From: Massilia aquatica
GTDB lineage: Bacteria > Pseudomonadota > Gammaproteobacteria > Burkholderiales > Burkholderiaceae_D
Assembly: GCF_011682045.1 (NCBI RefSeq)
Contig: NZ_VVIW01000002.1
Span: 62,001-126,000 of the forward strand
Direction of reading: 5' to 3'
Length of the DNA stretch: 64,000 bases
In this document: piece by piece, positions 61,113 through 64,000 of the stretch
Position numbering within the stretch: position 1 is the first letter of the stretch
Layout: every line of letters starts with the position of its first letter
Program-made: the position numbers and the translations under genes
The notes under the pieces: generated by a model
What the model was told of the DNA's origin: nothing
Databases searched by the model: none
Seen by the model: the letters and a program-made list of their open reading frames with translations, nothing else

Positions 61113-62441
61113 TCAAGGCGTGGCGCCGAACAGTGCGCGTAGCTCTTCCGATGCGTCGTAGCGGGATTCGGCTGCGATGTGTGCCGGAAGAGAGTCCCAT
61201 TCCAGCAGCATGTTCACCGCCTTGCAGCGCGAAACCGCGCTCGGGCTGGTACGGTAAACCCACAGCGCCACCCCCGCCAGTGCAGGCGACCTGACGCTGG
61301 TGCAGATCCCCATCGTGTAGGAACAGAGGTCGTACGCGTCTTCGCCGTCGACTGTCTGTCGTTCCAGCGCGGACAGGATCAGCGATTCATCTCCTGGCTC
61401 GAAATTGAGTTCGAACAGACCCAGTTCCCATGCCTTTTTGCTCGAGAATGCGGGATCGCTGACGCGTTGGCGCGCCATGTCGCGCACGCGCGGGTCGCTC
61501 AGGTTGAACAGGATGCCTTCCGCAGCATCGCGCACTTCGGGCGCACTGTGGCTTGTCAGTTTCCAGATACGCTCGTCCACGTGCGTCACTGTCGCGAAGC
61601 TAAACACGCGCAACAGTTTTTTGCACGCTTCCGTCTCGTTTTCGACGCGCAGGCGTTCAAGAACGCGCTCCAGGTCCTCCTTGCCTGCCCAGCGGCCGAA
61701 CTGCTGGAACAGGTAAAGGTCGCTCGACTTGCATGATGCCGCCGCCAGGATGGACTCGACTGGATTTTTGCGCAGGAACCTCTCACCGCGTTTCTGCTCT
61801 CCCGCAGCCCGCTGCTCTCTCATGTAATCGTATCTGGCGATGACGGTATCGAAATCCGCGTCCGCGGCAAGGTAGGCCGCCACTTCCCTGTCGCTGGCCG
61901 CAACCCGTTTCAGTTCAGCCAGCGCTGCCTCGACAGGAATGGCGTATCCGGCCAGGCATCCTAATGTATCGACGCATTCATGCGGGTTTTGCAGGATGAA
62001 CCTTCCCAGTCGTCGCGCCATCTCGACCACGGCCGCAAGTCCATCGACTGCGGAGAGATCGGCGGCGCCGATAATGCGCTTGCTGGAAAAGGGTTGCGTC
62101 CAGACCAGGTCGCGCAGGGCGCTTGTGGCTTGCAGGTCGCCATCGCGGCCCATCAGGCTCGCCAGTTCGCGCAGTTGGCTGCCGTCGGTATCATCTTGGC
62201 TGTGGGGGATTGCCGCGACGATTGCATCGACGAAGCGCGGATAAGCTGGGGAGTCTTTGAACAGGCTGTAGATCCATGGGGCTCGATAGTCTCCGTACTG
62301 GCTGTCGATGCACTGGTCTTCGAGACAGGCGGCCAGCACCAGGTCCTCGACGCCATCCATGCCGTGCTCGCGCAAGTGCATCACGACGCAGCCGCGGCCA
62401 TGCCGCAGGGCGACGGCGAAATCTTCGCGCGAGAGCTTCAT
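61113..62441 (-). CDS. Tandem paralogue 2 of an unknown helical family
   Basis: A 442-aa soluble protein, probably all-helical and HEAT-like in overall look. Landmarks shared with its upstream neighbour: the N-terminal LSREDFAVALRHGRGCVVMH, then EDLVLAACLEDQC, ELASLMGRDGDL, FGRWAGKEDLERVLE, VRSPALAGVALWVYRT and the closing YDASEELRALFG. The start overlaps the upstream gene's stop as ATGA. No catalytic motif is seen. It is the second of at least three copies in a row. Confidence 0.72.
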   Translation of the reverse strand: MKLSREDFAVALRHGRGCVVMHLREHGMDGVEDLVLAACLEDQCIDSQYGDYRAPWIYSLFKDSPAYPRFVDAIVAAIPHSQDDTDGSQLRELASLMGRDGDLQATSALRDLVWTQPFSSKRIIGAADLSAVDGLAAVVEMARRLGRFILQNPHECVDTLGCLAGYAIPVEAALAELKRVAASDREVAAYLAADADFDTVIARYDYMREQRAAGEQKRGERFLRKNPVESILAAASCKSSDLYLFQQFGRWAGKEDLERVLERLRVENETEACKKLLRVFSFATVTHVDERIWKLTSHSAPEVRDAAEGILFNLSDPRVRDMARQRVSDPAFSSKKAWELGLFELNFEPGDESLILSALERQTVDGEDAYDLCSYTMGICTSVRSPALAGVALWVYRTSPSAVSRCKAVNMLLEWDSLPAHIAAESRYDASEELRALFGATP

Positions 62442-63820
62442 GGGGCTTGGCCGATCAGCGCCCGTAGCTCTTCCGAGGCATCGTAGCGGCATTCGTCGGC
62501 GATATGGGCGGGCAGGCAGTCCCATTCCTGCAGCAGTTCGACGGCCTGACGGCGGCATACGCTGCATGGGTTGGTGCGACAGACCCATAGCGCCACCCCG
62601 GCCAGCGCGGGCGACCTGACGCTGATGCACACGTCGATTGCGCGGCTTCCGAGGGCGTGCGCTTCGTCGCCATCGACCGACTGGCGTTCCAGGGCGGCCA
62701 GGATCAGCGTTTCGTCGCCTGGCTGGAAGCTGTTTTTGAATAGTTCGATTTCCTCGGAAAATGCGCTCGAAAACTTTGGATCGCCGAGACGTGCATGTCC
62801 CAGTGCGCGCACGCGCGGGTGGCTCAGGTTCGACAGTGCCATCACTGCCGCATTGCGCACGCCGATATCACTGTGGCTGGCCAGTTCCCATACGTGTTCG
62901 TCAAGGTACGGCAGGGTCGCCCGTCTGAATATCCAAAGCAGCTTTGTTGCTACTTTGGGATCGGGTTCAACACGCAGATGGTCGAGGATGCGGATCAGGT
63001 CTTCCTCGCCCGCCCAGCGGCCGAACAGCAGAAAGTACCCGCGTCCAGCCGACTCGCGTGTGGCGGCAGCGAGGATGGCGTCGCACGGGTTCTGCTTCAT
63101 GAACTCCTCGCCGCGCCGCTTGGTGCGCGCAGCCTGGCTTTCGGGCGGCCGGTCGTGCGCGGCGTCGCTGGCGATCCGCGCGTCCTCCCTGGCGACATAG
63201 GCGGCGACTGCCTCATCGCCGGCAGCGACGCGTTTCAGTTCTGCGAACACGGCGTCGAAGGGGAGTGCGTAACCGGTCAAGCGATCCACGGTATCGACCC
63301 ACGCATCGGGGTCTTGCTGGACGACTTCCCCCAGGCGCCGGGCCATCTCGAGCACGGCAGGCATGCCATCGAGCGCGCACAGGGCGGCGGCGCCGAGAAC
63401 CGTGTCGGCTGAAAAGGACTGCGCCCAGACGAAGCTGCGCAGCGCGCATGCAGCCTCAAGGTCGCCATCGCGCCCCATCAGGCTGGCCAGTTCGCGCAGC
63501 TGATCGCCATCGTAGTCATCCACACTGCTGGCCAGCGCCGTTAAAATCGGTCCGGCAAATCGCGGGTATGCCGGCGTCCCCTTGAACAGGCTGTACATCC
63601 ATTCGGCGCGGTTGCCCTCGCACTGGCGGTCGTAGCATTGGTCTTCGATGCAGGCGGCCAGCACCAGATCCTCGACGTCGTCCATGCCGTGATCGCGCAC
63701 GTGCATCACGACGGCGCCGCGTCCATGTTTGAGCGCAGCGGCGAAAGCCTCGCGCGGGAGTTTGGTCGATTGAATGGGGACTCCAAAAAGTTCATCGGGC
63801 GAGGGGCCATTGTAAGCCAC
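62438..63820 (-). CDS. Tandem paralogue 1 of an unknown helical family
   Basis: A 460-aa soluble protein with an extra 16-residue N-terminus compared with paralogue 2, then the same order: AFAAALKHGRGAVVMHVRDHG, EDLVLAACIEDQC, ELASLMGRDGDL, FGRWAGEEDLIRILD, VRSPALAGVALWVCRT and YDASEELRALIG. It lies 22 bases after the stop of a third, partial copy. Cys-rich patches (CRTNPCSVCRR) are variable among the copies. The function is unknown. Confidence 0.72.
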   Translation of the reverse strand: MAYNGPSPDELFGVPIQSTKLPREAFAAALKHGRGAVVMHVRDHGMDDVEDLVLAACIEDQCYDRQCEGNRAEWMYSLFKGTPAYPRFAGPILTALASSVDDYDGDQLRELASLMGRDGDLEAACALRSFVWAQSFSADTVLGAAALCALDGMPAVLEMARRLGEVVQQDPDAWVDTVDRLTGYALPFDAVFAELKRVAAGDEAVAAYVAREDARIASDAAHDRPPESQAARTKRRGEEFMKQNPCDAILAAATRESAGRGYFLLFGRWAGEEDLIRILDHLRVEPDPKVATKLLWIFRRATLPYLDEHVWELASHSDIGVRNAAVMALSNLSHPRVRALGHARLGDPKFSSAFSEEIELFKNSFQPGDETLILAALERQSVDGDEAHALGSRAIDVCISVRSPALAGVALWVCRTNPCSVCRRQAVELLQEWDCLPAHIADECRYDASEELRALIGQAP

Positions 63821-63842
63821 GGCAGGCGGGCGGTAATGCGTG

Positions 63843-64000
63843 TCAGGATCTGGCGTGCATCAGCGCGCGTAGCTGGTCCGAGGCGTCGTAGCGGCATTCG
63901 GCCGCGATGTGCGCAGGCAGGCAGTCCCACTCCAGCAGCATTTCGACAGCCAGGCGACGGCAAATGGTGCAGGGGCAGGTGTGGTAAACCCACAGCGCTA
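63843..64000 (-). CDS. Tandem paralogue 3, C-terminal end only (runs off window)
   Basis: The last 51 codons of a third family member are readable on the minus strand, up to the stop at 63843-63845. They match the ends of the other two copies: ALWVYHTCPCTICRR, LLEWDCLPAHIAAECRYDAS and a closing LRALMHARS. The rest lies right of the window. It would be the first gene of the tandem array. Confidence 0.72.
   Translation of the reverse strand, partial: ALWVYHTCPCTICRRLAVEMLLEWDCLPAHIAAECRYDASDQLRALMHARS

Overview
The window reads as chromosomal DNA of a GC-rich betaproteobacterium, most likely an Oxalobacteraceae member close to Massilia, Duganella or Janthinobacterium. The basis is the housekeeping order carA-carB-greA and yhbY/rlmE-ftsH-folP-glmM, a GTG-started FtsH, UbiG, and the strong G/C bias at third codon positions. 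No rRNA and no CRISPR array are visible. No gene-free stretch exceeds 300 bases; the longest is the carA leader region, 3912-4204.

Region 1 (1-15.7 kb) is core. It holds the phosphate sensor kinase phoR, a patatin-like lipoprotein, a GlcG/HbpS-like protein, a small cytochrome c, carAB with a recognisable promoter, greA behind a perfect 16-bp hairpin, yhbY divergent from rlmE, then ftsH, folP and glmM. It closes with tRNA-Pro and tRNA-Arg. Region 2 (15.7-19.1 kb), directly behind tRNA-Arg, is accessory: small unrecognised genes, one running antisense into the tRNA, a beta-propeller-like protein, a periplasmic protein with a paralogue 11 kb away, and a ParDE toxin-antitoxin pair. Region 3 (19.2-24.7 kb) carries a YdeP-type molybdopterin oxidoreductase overlapping fdhD, a catalase-fold protein, an HxlR regulator and a flavodoxin-fold oxidoreductase. 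Region 4 (24.9-36.6 kb) has a CheB-CheR-PAS hybrid with a PAS partner, a Fur-controlled fecI-fecR-TonB receptor locus, an acetyltransferase, and a DyP-type peroxidase whose catalytic Asp is replaced by His.

Region 5 (36.75-58.9 kb) is the most remarkable part: a compact gene cluster in three operons. One operon on the minus strand holds a Tes-like radical SAM enzyme, an SDR and a TonB receptor. A plus-strand operon of 15 genes holds a FabZ-like dehydratase, two ketosynthase/chain-length-factor-like pairs, FabG, a nitroreductase, an unusually long ACP, a His-rich membrane protein, two class III aminotransferases flanking a second radical SAM enzyme and an SDR, a degenerate SDR, and a membrane protein. 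A convergent minus-strand operon holds another Tes-like radical SAM enzyme, a 54-aa protein, a zinc phospholipase C-like protein and a flippase-like membrane protein. Nearly every junction overlaps by 1-4 bases. An ArsR-type regulator with a palindromic operator sits at the right edge, and similar half-sites occur in the central divergent promoter region. My inference is that the cluster builds a chain on the ACP, introduces nitrogen, modifies it by radical chemistry and handles it at the membrane; the product is unknown.

Region 6 (59-64 kb) holds a DCC-family protein, ubiG, an unrecognised gene, a small membrane protein, and two complete plus one truncated tandem paralogues of an unknown family that run off the right end.
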